Of a stretch of DNA of 64,000 nucleotides, positions 26,535 through 34,450 are shown in pieces. Positions within the stretch are counted from its first letter, which is position 1. Each line of letters starts with the position of its first letter. Origin of the DNA: Clostridiales bacterium (GTDB lineage: Bacteria; Bacillota; Clostridia; Oscillospirales; CAG-382). Under the pieces are notes generated by a model. It was given only the letters and a program-made list of their open reading frames with translations, was not told where the DNA came from and did not search any database. The stretch lies in the NCBI GenBank assembly GCA_003343885.1, contig QAKH01000048.1, positions 1-64,000 of the forward strand. The letters run 5' to 3'. The translations under genes were made by a program, and so were the position numbers.

Positions 26535-27754
26535 CACTTTTTGACGAACTTAAGGCAAGGGGGCTACTTGCCCAACTCACTGATGAAGAAGAAATAAAGG
26601 AGCTTATCAATAACGGTAAAGCTGTTTTCTATATTGGCTTTGACCCTACGGCTGACAGCCTGCACGTCGGACATTTTATGGCATTGTGCCTTATGAAAAG
26701 GCTCCAGATGGCAGGAAACAAGCCGATTGCGCTTATCGGCGGCGGAACAGGTATGATAGGTGACCCCTCCGGAAGAACCGACATGAGAAAAATGCTCACC
26801 CCGGACGATATTGCCCATAACTGCGACTGCTTCAAAAAGCAGATGAGCCGTTTTATAGATTTTTCAGAGGGAAAAGCACTCATGATAAATAACGCAGACT
26901 GGCTGCTCAAGTTAAATTACGTTGAGCTGTTAAGAGAGGTCGGCGCTTGTTTCTCCGTAAACAACATGCTGCGCGCTGAGTGCTACAAACAGCGCATGGA
27001 AAAAGGTCTCAGTTTTCTTGAGTTCAACTACATGATTATGCAGAGCTACGACTTCTACGTTTTGTACAAGGAATACGGCTGCAACATGCAGTTCGGCGGC
27101 GACGACCAGTGGAGCAACATGCTCGGCGGAACTGAGCTTATCAGAAAAAAACTCGGCAAGGACGCTTACGCTATGACCATCACTCTCCTTCTCAATTCCG
27201 AGGGAAAGAAAATGGGAAAAACGGCAAGCGGCGCAGTTTGGCTCGATGCAGAAAAAACCTCGCCTTACGACTTTTTCCAGTACTGGAGAAATGTGGATGA
27301 CGCGGACGTTATCAAGTGCATGAAGATGTTGACGTTTATGAGCCTTGACGAGATTGCCGAATATGAGAAGCTTGAAGGCAGTGAGCTTAACAAAGCAAAG
27401 GAAAAACTTGCATACGAGCTTACCGAGCTTGTTCACGGCAAGCAAGAAGCTGATGCGGCTTTGGAAGCGGCAAGAAATATATTCAGCGGAAGCGGCAGAA
27501 GCGAAAACATGCCTACGACAGAACTTATTGAAGAAGATTTTACTGACGGAAGCATATCTCTTGCGGCTATTCTCGTGCGCTGCGGACTTTGTCCTTCAAA
27601 CAGTGACGCCAAACGAAATATTAAGCAGGGCGGTATTTCTGTAAACGACGAAAAGATTGCCGATTTTGCAAAATCTTACAGTAAAGCGGATATCGGCGGC
27701 GAATTCATAATTAAAAAGGGTAAAAAAGATTACCACAAGGTAACTGTAAAATAA
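26531..27754 (+). CDS. tyrS: Tyrosyl-tRNA synthetase
   Basis: Charges tRNA-Tyr. 407 residues: class I HIGH motif as HVGH (ADSLHVGHFMALCLMK), KMSKS as KMGKT (SEGKKMGKTASGAVWL), anticodon-binding domain and a C-terminal S4 RNA-binding domain (NSDAKRNIKQGGISVNDEKI). Unlike many clostridial tyrS genes it has no T-box; it overlaps recN by 4 bp and depends on the upstream operon, although an internal promoter cannot be excluded. Ends at a strong terminator. Confidence 0.95.
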   Translation: MTLFDELKARGLLAQLTDEEEIKELINNGKAVFYIGFDPTADSLHVGHFMALCLMKRLQMAGNKPIALIGGGTGMIGDPSGRTDMRKMLTPDDIAHNCDCFKKQMSRFIDFSEGKALMINNADWLLKLNYVELLREVGACFSVNNMLRAECYKQRMEKGLSFLEFNYMIMQSYDFYVLYKEYGCNMQFGGDDQWSNMLGGTELIRKKLGKDAYAMTITLLLNSEGKKMGKTASGAVWLDAEKTSPYDFFQYWRNVDDADVIKCMKMLTFMSLDEIAEYEKLEGSELNKAKEKLAYELTELVHGKQEADAALEAARNIFSGSGRSENMPTTELIEEDFTDGSISLAAILVRCGLCPSNSDAKRNIKQGGISVNDEKIADFAKSYSKADIGGEFIIKKGKKDYHKVTVK

Positions 27755-27762
27755 TTTTACCA

Positions 27763-27797
27763 AAAAGCTGCTGCAGCAAGTTCTCAGCAGCTTTTGT
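27763..27797 (+). terminator. Intrinsic terminator after tyrS
   Basis: AAAAGCTGCTG (27763-27773) pairs with CAGCAGCTTTT (27785-27795). It ends the nadK-argR-recN-tyrS unit. Confidence 0.85.
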
Positions 27798-27832
27798 CTA
27801 TTTCATAGTCTATCTCATCTTGGAGTGTTACC

Positions 27833-28489
27833 ATGGAAAAAGTTTGTTATATATTTGGTGCAGGCGATTTATATGAAGAAAATATCACCATTCCGGACAA
27901 TGCGTTTGTAATAGCGGCAGACGCCGGAATTTATCAAACAAAGGCTTTAGGTATTCCCGTTGATCTTGTTCTTGGCGATTTTGATTCGGGAAGCATTGCG
28001 GACGCCGGAGAAAACGCAATTGTTTTCCCTCCTGAAAAAGATTATACTGATACTTTTTTAGCGGTTCAGTACGGATTTGACAGAGGTATAAGAAATTTTG
28101 AAATATTCGCTTGTCTTGGCGGAAACCGCTTATCCCACTCGATAGCTAATATTCAGATGCTAAGCTACTTTGCGAAGCGTGGCTGCAAAATAAATCTGCA
28201 CGGAAAAAATGAAATAATCTTTGCTCTCTATAATTCGCCCGATATTACCGGTAAAGAAAAAGAAACCGTGTCGTTTGACGAGAACTACACGGGGTATATA
28301 TCTGTGTTTGCTTTAGACGGCGATGTAAAAGGCTTGACAGTTACCGGTCTAAAATATCAGTTGGAAGAAAAAACTCTTGAAAGCGATTTTCCGTTAGGCG
28401 TCAGCAATGAATTCTGCCTAGAAAAGAGTAATATATCCTTTTCTTCCGGAACGCTTTTAATTGTTTGCCAAAAACAGCAAAAAAAGTAA
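27833..28489 (+). CDS. thiN: Thiamine diphosphokinase
   Basis: Transfers pyrophosphate from ATP to thiamine, giving thiamine diphosphate. 218 residues, family length. Motifs: FVIAADAGIYQ, DLVLGDFDSG (catalytic Asp region), PPEKDYTDTFLAVQYG and LGGNRLSHSIANIQML, then the C-terminal B1-binding domain. GGAGTGTTACC precedes the ATG. Alone between two terminators; no TPP riboswitch seen in the 78 bp upstream. Confidence 0.93.
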   Translation: MEKVCYIFGAGDLYEENITIPDNAFVIAADAGIYQTKALGIPVDLVLGDFDSGSIADAGENAIVFPPEKDYTDTFLAVQYGFDRGIRNFEIFACLGGNRLSHSIANIQMLSYFAKRGCKINLHGKNEIIFALYNSPDITGKEKETVSFDENYTGYISVFALDGDVKGLTVTGLKYQLEEKTLESDFPLGVSNEFCLEKSNISFSSGTLLIVCQKQQKK

Positions 28490-28530
28490 GATTTTACATT
28501 ATTTCACTTTAGTTTTTTTGCTGTATTTTT
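28474..28530 (+). terminator. Terminator overlapping the thiN stop
   Basis: ACAGCAAAAAAA (28474-28485) pairs with TTTTTTTGCTGT (28513-28524), followed by more T. The 5' arm lies in the last codons of thiN. Confidence 0.7.
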
Positions 28531-28548
28531 CCGCAAATTGTAGGTTTG

Positions 28549-29192
28549 TCAAACATATTGAACAGCGAATTCATAAGGAGATAGCCAATGGAGCGGTCTC
28601 ATGGGGAAGTTGTTAGAACGGCGGTTGTGTGCAGCAAGCTGTTTTCAAAGTCTTCTAAGGAACAGAAGGAATGGGAGGAATAAAAGCGTTTTTGATCCTC
28701 GCGATGGCTTCGTTCCACTTTTCCATTGTGTATAGGCGTGTAAGGCCGGATGAGCTTATGACGTATGCCGAGCTGTTGTGCGGCGGTTTCAAACAGAGTA
28801 GGCAGTTCCCGCTTTGCATTGGCAAAACGGTTGGTAAACTCAAAGCCATTATCTGTCTGCACACACTCCACCTGAATTCCCCGGCGAGCAAACCACTTTA
28901 CCAGCTTACTCAGGAAATCTGCAGAGGAATAAGCGGACTGTTCGGGGTAGGCAGCCGGAAAACGCAGCCTAGTAAACTCATCAATGGCGGTGTACTGGAA
29001 CAAGCTCAGTTCAGGATCGGCGATGCAGCGGCGGGGAACTACTTTAACATCGATCTGAACGCGCTGGCCGGGATAGGTCATCTGTTCATAAGGTTTAGGC
29101 GTGTACGGTTTTTGCGGTTTTGGCGGCGCAAACATTCCCAGCCTTCGCATGACGCGAAACAGGCTTTCCGGACGGCGGGTATATCCCCGCTG
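28549..29192 (-). pseudogene. Truncated, frameshifted rve-family transposase
   Basis: On the minus strand the DDE core is readable: VQIDVKVVP, QTDNGFEFTNR, HNGKVERSHREDQKRFY. The frame is broken near 28642-28645, where GAAAAC apparently lost one A; restoring it gives the expected ending AHNRRSNNFPMRPLHWLS and a stop at 28549. At the N-terminal side homology starts at QRGYTRRPESLFRV, directly after an in-frame TAA (29193-29195), so the HTH part (about 60-80 residues) is missing. Two independent lesions show a dead element. It resembles, but is not a copy of, the 3-905 transposase. Confidence 0.85.
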
Positions 29193-29317
29193 TTAGGCAG
29201 GTGCACTAACAGCCATTCACCGTATAGCTGTTGTTTTTTGCTTTTCAATAATATAAAGAGCAATAATCACCTATAAAAGTAAATATAACAATTTAAATTT
29301 CAGAAAGTATTTTCACT

Positions 29318-30055
29318 ATGTTTAAAAAGAATAAAAATTATGTATTTGCATCTTTGTTTATTACGATTATAGTACTTGTACCATTATTTTTAACATTTCA
29401 TCAAAAATCGCATAATGAATCTGAATATAACTCTAATGCAAATAACTTTAAAACTTGTGGTCCATATACAGGATATTTAAGTGTTTCTGATAGAGAAAAG
29501 ATAGATATATATACAAATACCGATAGTGAATATGTAACGAGCGTTACTACTGAAATAGTTTCAAACTTCTTGAATCAAAATTATGAACAAGAACAACCTA
29601 CATATAAAGTTGCTGCAGATTTCTATTGTGGAGTTAATGAAAATTTAAAATGGGTATATGTCGCGTCAAAGCCCGTTTTCCATTCTAGTATTGTTAACCT
29701 TTATACTTCGTTAGAAAATAATGAAAAAATAGAAAATCACTATTTTGATATTACTAACGGAGGTGTAGTAACAGGAGCAGTTTTTGTTTCAGAAAAAATT
29801 GGATTTGTTGGTTTAAGTGTTCCTACTGATCTTGGGTTTGAAATATATGTAACATTAGATGCAGGTATAACCTGGAAACTTGTTAAAATAGGACCTCCAA
29901 GTGACTGGACAAATAGCTCTTTATTAATACCTGTAACAAGGGCATTTAATATGGATGATGGAGTTTATCCGTTTATTCTTAGTAAAACATCTGATGAAAA
30001 AATAATTTATTTGGTTACAAATGATGGCGGCAGTTCTTGGAGTTGGCTGGAGTAG
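29318..30055 (+). CDS. Putative exported protein with Asp-box motifs
   Basis: 245 residues with an N-terminal membrane segment (VFASLFITIIVLVPLFLTF), so anchored or secreted. Two Asp-box-like motifs (S/T-x-D-x-G-x-x-W) are visible, VTLDAGITWK and VTNDGGSSWSW, as in BNR/sialidase-type or Ycf48-like propellers; only part of a propeller would fit this length. Base composition is much more AT-rich than the flanking housekeeping genes, and the Shine-Dalgarno (AGAAAG) is weak. Probably acquired with the mobile region. No specific function is assigned. Confidence 0.6.
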   Translation: MFKKNKNYVFASLFITIIVLVPLFLTFHQKSHNESEYNSNANNFKTCGPYTGYLSVSDREKIDIYTNTDSEYVTSVTTEIVSNFLNQNYEQEQPTYKVAADFYCGVNENLKWVYVASKPVFHSSIVNLYTSLENNEKIENHYFDITNGGVVTGAVFVSEKIGFVGLSVPTDLGFEIYVTLDAGITWKLVKIGPPSDWTNSSLLIPVTRAFNMDDGVYPFILSKTSDEKIIYLVTNDGGSSWSWLE

Positions 30056-30058
30056 AAA

Positions 30059-30087
30059 ACACGAGGATTCAAGACGAACCCTCGTGT
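30059..30087 (-). terminator. Terminator hairpin
   Basis: ACACGAGG (30059-30066) pairs with CCTCGTGT (30080-30087). The T run is on the minus-strand side, so it probably served the broken lysozyme-like gene; it may also stop the 29318 gene. Confidence 0.65.
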
Positions 30088-30121
30088 ATCAGTTAACTGA
30101 ATGTAAGTACAGTTATAATCT

Positions 30122-30516
30122 TTAGAAATACGGATGGTACATAAACATTTTCTTGTCAGCATATGAAGCAGTGCTGAGATTTAAATCGAGTTTTGCAGTA
30201 CCATAATTCGTTGTTGCGGAATATTGATCATCGATAAACTGCCAAATTTTTACCTGTCCGCAATTTGCAACACTGCTTGGATATTCATCAGGCCAATCGG
30301 GATATACATAACTATCATTCCAATTAGCAATCCAAGTGAATGTGTTAGAGAGATCGAATGAATTACTTATTGTTCCAAAGTGAGCTGAAGAACAATAAAC
30401 TCCCATCTTATATTTTACAGATCCACTTTCAAGCTCATTTTTCTAGTTGGATAGATAGTTTCCGAGATTATTCATATCCGTTTCAACATCTACAAATATG
30501 TACGCCGATTGCCTTC
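30122..30516 (-). pseudogene. DUF1906/GH25-like lysozyme fragment with in-frame stop
   Basis: The minus strand reads IFVDVETDMNNLGNYLSN, a TAG at 30443-30445 (probably once TGG or CAG), then KNELESGSVKYKMGVYCSS, FTWIANWND, GQVKIWQFIDDQY and LDLNLS. The pattern (acid in VDVE, GVYCSS, W.A.W, WQF, D.N) is that of glycoside-hydrolase-like Rv2525c/GH25 peptidoglycan hydrolases. Only the C-terminal ~130 codons remain; the 5' part stops where the palindrome cluster begins. The 94-codon stretch after the stop could be translated from no good start. Dead gene left at the edge of the recombinase element. Confidence 0.72.
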
Positions 30517-30645
30517 GGCTGTTAAAAAGGGGCGTTAAATAAGGGGCAAAGCCCCGTCATTCAACAAACGGCTATGGCGTAAGCCATATATTTCATACGG
30601 TGCAGCCGTATGAAAAAAGTTCCTCGTCATTTTTGATGAGGAACT
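30504..30645. repeat. Cluster of five hairpins
   Basis: Five consecutive inverted repeats: GCCGA/TCGGC (30504-30519); GGGGC-AAA-GCCCC (30543-30555); TATGGC-GTAA-GCCATA (30573-30588); TTTCATACGG-TGCAG-CCGTATGAAA (30591-30615); AAGTTCCTCgTCA/TGAtGAGGAACTT (30617-30645). Together they cover most of 142 bp with no coding frame. The last one can act as terminator or attenuator before the small gene at 30686. They lie exactly between the broken lysozyme gene and the recombinase module. Confidence 0.75.
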
Positions 30646-30685
30646 TGCCGTTGTTATAAATCATTTCAGAATATAAAGGAAAATT

Positions 30686-30943
30686 GTGGCAACAATAAAC
30701 GCAGAGGTGAAAAAATTGAGTGAAAATATAAATAATACCGACAATGTGCTTTCATCTTTGGTTGATATAAGAGATATTAAGATCGATAAAAGTCTTCCCA
30801 CGGAAGAACGAATAAAGTCTTATGTGGAACAAATCAAAAACCCTTATAAATTCAAAGTCGGTGATGTGATCGTAAAAGTTTCTTTTTCCGGAAATGAAAA
30901 CACCATAAGTGATAATTTTGTAAATATGATAGCAAATATGTAA
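30686..30943 (+). CDS. Small protein preceding the serine recombinases
   Basis: 85 residues from a GTG behind AAAGGA. Contains a helical N-terminus, then IRDIKIDKSLPTEERIKSYV, EQIKNPYKFKVGDVIVKVSF and a short tail. From memory, such proteins (DUF6870/TnpW-like) are regularly found next to large serine recombinases or transposon genes in Clostridia; I could not verify this. It may be an accessory or directionality factor (inference). A 153-bp gap separates it from the first recombinase. Confidence 0.65.
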   Translation: MATINAEVKKLSENINNTDNVLSSLVDIRDIKIDKSLPTEERIKSYVEQIKNPYKFKVGDVIVKVSFSGNENTISDNFVNMIANM

Positions 30944-31096
30944 TTTTCGGAATAGTTTCAAAAAATTACATCCGAATTTTGCAATTTGCAAACTGGATTT
31001 TTGCTTTAATATGTGTTATTATATTTACGGACAAAATACAGCGAAACTCCGGTTATGTTTGAGGGCAACCTTATAAAGTAACAGGAGCGGTTTATT

Positions 31097-32749
31097 ATGC
31101 AAATAATTAAAGATATCGAATACAGAGCCGCCATTTATCTTAGACTTTCTAAAGATGATGGCGACTTGTCGCTTTCAGGCGGCAAAAACGAAAGCAACAG
31201 TATTGCGAGCCAACGTCTTTTAATAAAAGACTTTCTGAAACAGCATCCGGAAATAACTGTTTATGACGAATACTGTGATGACGGCTTCACGGGTACGAAT
31301 TTTGACAGACCTCGATTTCAGGATATGATTTCTGATGTAAAAAAAGGAATTGTAAACTGCATTATTGTAAAAGACCTGTCGAGATTCGGAAGAGAGTACA
31401 TCGAAAGCGGTAGGTACATCGAAAAGATTTTTCCGTCGCTTGGTGTAAGATTTATCGCAATAAACGATAACTATGACAATGTAGCAGATAATTCAGCGGC
31501 GAATGACTTTATTCTCCCGTTTAAGAATCTCATTAACGACTCTTATTGCAGGGATATTTCCGTGAAAGTAAGAAGTAACCTTGACGTTAAGAGAAGAAAC
31601 GGAGAATTTGTCGGCAGCCGTGTTGTGTATGGCTACAGACGTTCTTCTGAGAACAAGAACCAACTTGTAATAGACGAAACCGCCGCCGTTGTTGTTAAGG
31701 ACATCTTTCGGATGAAAACTGAAGGAATGAGTGCTGAACGTATTGCAGATAGCTTAAACGCCGGTGGTATTCTTTCTCCCATCGAGTATAAGAAAGCAAA
31801 CGGTTCAAAGGAAAAATACGCTTTTCAAAAGCACAAAAAGGCACTTTGGAGTGCAGTTGCAGTGTATAGAGTATTATCCAATGAAATCTATACCGGTACT
31901 CTTTTGCAAGGCAAGACTACAACACCTAATTATAAGGTGAAAAAGACTGTAAAAAAGTCTGAAAATGAGTGGTCGAGAACCGAGAATGCACACGAAGCAA
32001 TAATCTCACGGTCACAGTTTGAGTTGGTTCAAAGAATATTGCTTGATGATACCAGAAGCCCGAAAGGAAAAGATAAGGTACACATCTTTTCAGGCAAGGT
32101 CTTTTGTGCCGACTGCAAAAGCACTATGGTTCGCAAGGTTTCTAAAAGCGGAAACAAAGAATATGCTTATCTCATCTGCAACGGGCATAAGAAAGGTACA
32201 ACCGATTGCTTCCCTCACAACATTAAGGAAGAAGTGCTGTATGAGGCAGTATTTGCTTTTGTTAAATCTCAGCTTGATATACTTCTTGAAATGGAAAGAG
32301 CTTTGAAAGCCATTGAGAATTTGGCGTGGGAAAAGCGAGAGATTGAAAAACTGAAAAGGAAAATCGCCACACAAAATGAAGCAATTCAAAAAGTGAAGCG
32401 ATTGAAAGCAAGTCTTTATGAAGATCTTCGGGAAGAAATCATCACCGAAGACGAATATCATACCTTTAAGAAAGAGTATGACGAAAAAATTGCAACAATA
32501 CAGGAAACGATTATGTCTTTGGAAAGCGACCTGAACAGTGTTTCTGAGGGACTTACCGATAAGCAAGGATGGCTGTCTCAGTTTACAAAATATAAAGGTA
32601 TAGAGAGCCTTAACAGAACAATAGTAGTCAATCTCATTGATAGAATCTATGTTGGTGCGAATAACGAAATAGAAGTTATAATGCGTCATAAGGACCAATT
32701 TGCCGCAGCTTCCGAGTTTATAGAACATCAGAAGAAGGAGGCGGTATAA
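31097..32749 (+). CDS. Large serine recombinase 1
   Basis: Site-specific recombinase of the resolvase/invertase superfamily. 550 residues: catalytic domain with the nucleophile Ser in AAIYLRLSKDD, VKDLSRFGREYIESG; recombinase domain with VVYGYRRS and ERIADSLNAGGILSP; zinc ribbon with FCADCKS and YLICNGHKKGTTDC; and a C-terminal coiled coil (residues ~400-480) typical of the large class that controls synapsis. ATG after AACAGGAGCGG. First of three. Its stop directly abuts the TTG of the next gene. Confidence 0.93.
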   Translation: MQIIKDIEYRAAIYLRLSKDDGDLSLSGGKNESNSIASQRLLIKDFLKQHPEITVYDEYCDDGFTGTNFDRPRFQDMISDVKKGIVNCIIVKDLSRFGREYIESGRYIEKIFPSLGVRFIAINDNYDNVADNSAANDFILPFKNLINDSYCRDISVKVRSNLDVKRRNGEFVGSRVVYGYRRSSENKNQLVIDETAAVVVKDIFRMKTEGMSAERIADSLNAGGILSPIEYKKANGSKEKYAFQKHKKALWSAVAVYRVLSNEIYTGTLLQGKTTTPNYKVKKTVKKSENEWSRTENAHEAIISRSQFELVQRILLDDTRSPKGKDKVHIFSGKVFCADCKSTMVRKVSKSGNKEYAYLICNGHKKGTTDCFPHNIKEEVLYEAVFAFVKSQLDILLEMERALKAIENLAWEKREIEKLKRKIATQNEAIQKVKRLKASLYEDLREEIITEDEYHTFKKEYDEKIATIQETIMSLESDLNSVSEGLTDKQGWLSQFTKYKGIESLNRTIVVNLIDRIYVGANNEIEVIMRHKDQFAAASEFIEHQKKEAV

Positions 32750-34450
32750 TTGGCACGAGTATCCCGCAAAGGTAGCAATAATATATATGTAACCAAAACC
32801 GAAGTAATTCGCATTTGGAACGCTGCTCTGTATGTAAGACTTTCTGTTGAAGATAACGGCAAAGATTCGGACTCCATAAGTAATCAAATTGCGATTCTTG
32901 AAAAGTATGTTTCCGAAAGACCGTATCTTGAAAAGGTTGATATTTATATCGATAACGGATACACAGGCACTAATTTTGCACGTCCGGAGTACGACCGTAT
33001 GATGAACGATGTAAAAAAAGGACTTGTAAACTGTGTAATCGTAAAGGATTTATCAAGACTCGGAAGAAACTATATAGAAACAGGAGATTTTATTGAAAAA
33101 ATCTGTCCGTTCTTTGGACTGAGGTTCATATCGGTCAATGATGATTACGATACAGAAACCAGTCTTTCAGGTTCTGCTCTTTCGGTATCTCTCAAAAATA
33201 TCGTAAACGATTATTATGCCAAGGATATATCAAGAAAGGTGACATCTGCACTTCGTACAAAAATGCTGCGAGGTGACTATATAGGCAACTATGCTCCGTA
33301 TGGCTATCTCAAAGATCCTAAAAACAAAAATCACCTTGTCATAGATTATGAAGTTAGCGATGTTGTCAAGAGAATATTTGCGATGAGAGCAGACGGTAGA
33401 AGCTTTATGAGTATAAACAGAACTCTTAATGATGAAGGTGTTTTATCTCCGAGCGAGTATAAAAGGCAATGCGGTATAATTACCAATAATAACGATAAAC
33501 CCGGCAGGATTCTTTGGAACAAACATATGATAACGGAAATACTGTCGAATGTCGTTTATATTGGTAGTCTTGTACAGAGAAAATCGAGTCAGTGCTTATA
33601 TGAAGGGAAAACTTTTCATAGAACTTGCGAAGATGAATATATCGTAGCCGAGAATACACACGAGCCAATCATTGATTATGATCTATTTGAAAGAGTACAG
33701 CTGGTTAACGCAGAAGCAGCAGAAAGAACACGGGCAAACAGCGGAAAGTATTCGCACCTTCCGAAAACTGAAAACCTATACGGCAAAAAGTTTGTTTGTG
33801 CTGTCTGTGGGAGAGTTATGAAACTCCAACGTTCCTTTAACAGTAAAAAGGATAAGGTGTATTTCACATTTAAGTGTCCCACATATGCGGAGCACGGAAA
33901 AACAGGCTGTTCTGACGTAAAAATCAAAAAGGCAAATATGGATTTGGCAGTGATAGAACTCATCAACAAGCATATTGAACTATTTGTTGATATGGATGAA
34001 ACACTAAAACGGCTATTAGCAGTGAAAAAGCAAAAGGCAGTTTTCGCTGACAACAATAGCAAGTTGAAGTCTATTCGTGAGATGATAGCTAAAAAAGAAG
34101 CGATTCTGAGTACTATGTATGCTGACTTAAAAGAAGGCTTTCTAACCGAAACTGAGTATGCAGACAACCGTGACATCCTGAAGTCAGATATAGAAAAACT
34201 CAAACAGGAACTTTCAGAAGTTGATATGTTACTGTCTGAAGCTCGCAAGCAATCCAAAGCGGAAAGCAACTGGAAACATCTTGTCAAGAAGTACAGTAAT
34301 ATAACCGAAATGTCAGCGGAAATTGTTGAGGCGTTTATCGAAAAAATCTGCATTAATGCAGAAAATCAGATTGAAGTTACTTTAAAATACTTTGACGAGA
34401 TTGAAGCACTTATGCATCTTTGCAACAGACTTTCAGCGGAGGTGGCATAA
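32750..34450 (+). CDS. Large serine recombinase 2
   Basis: 566 residues starting at TTG immediately after the stop of recombinase 1; GAAGGAGG lies within the end of the upstream gene. Nucleophile in AALYVRLSVED, then SISNQIAIL, YTGTNFARPEYDRM, VKDLSRLGRNYIETG, zinc ribbon VCAVCGR with FKCPTYAEHGKTGC, and a coiled coil around 430-510. All elements are intact. It ends TAATG, sharing one base with recombinase 3. Confidence 0.92.
   Translation: MARVSRKGSNNIYVTKTEVIRIWNAALYVRLSVEDNGKDSDSISNQIAILEKYVSERPYLEKVDIYIDNGYTGTNFARPEYDRMMNDVKKGLVNCVIVKDLSRLGRNYIETGDFIEKICPFFGLRFISVNDDYDTETSLSGSALSVSLKNIVNDYYAKDISRKVTSALRTKMLRGDYIGNYAPYGYLKDPKNKNHLVIDYEVSDVVKRIFAMRADGRSFMSINRTLNDEGVLSPSEYKRQCGIITNNNDKPGRILWNKHMITEILSNVVYIGSLVQRKSSQCLYEGKTFHRTCEDEYIVAENTHEPIIDYDLFERVQLVNAEAAERTRANSGKYSHLPKTENLYGKKFVCAVCGRVMKLQRSFNSKKDKVYFTFKCPTYAEHGKTGCSDVKIKKANMDLAVIELINKHIELFVDMDETLKRLLAVKKQKAVFADNNSKLKSIREMIAKKEAILSTMYADLKEGFLTETEYADNRDILKSDIEKLKQELSEVDMLLSEARKQSKAESNWKHLVKKYSNITEMSAEIVEAFIEKICINAENQIEVTLKYFDEIEALMHLCNRLSAEVA

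Noticed and set aside
26531..26560. T-box in front of tyrS
   Set aside because: The gene overlaps recN by four bases and no TGGNACCGCG core occurs upstream.
29078..29263. Separate small protein on the minus strand
   Set aside because: It is an out-of-frame reading across the transposase remnant's N-terminal edge.
30504..30645. CRISPR array
   Set aside because: The palindromes differ from each other, there are no regular repeats or spacers, and no cas genes are present anywhere in the window.
28490..31096. Missing 5' part of spoVT or a direct repeat matching the right junction
   Set aside because: I searched by eye for codons of MKATGIVRRI and for repeats of the 36130-36150 sequence on both strands and found nothing convincing.
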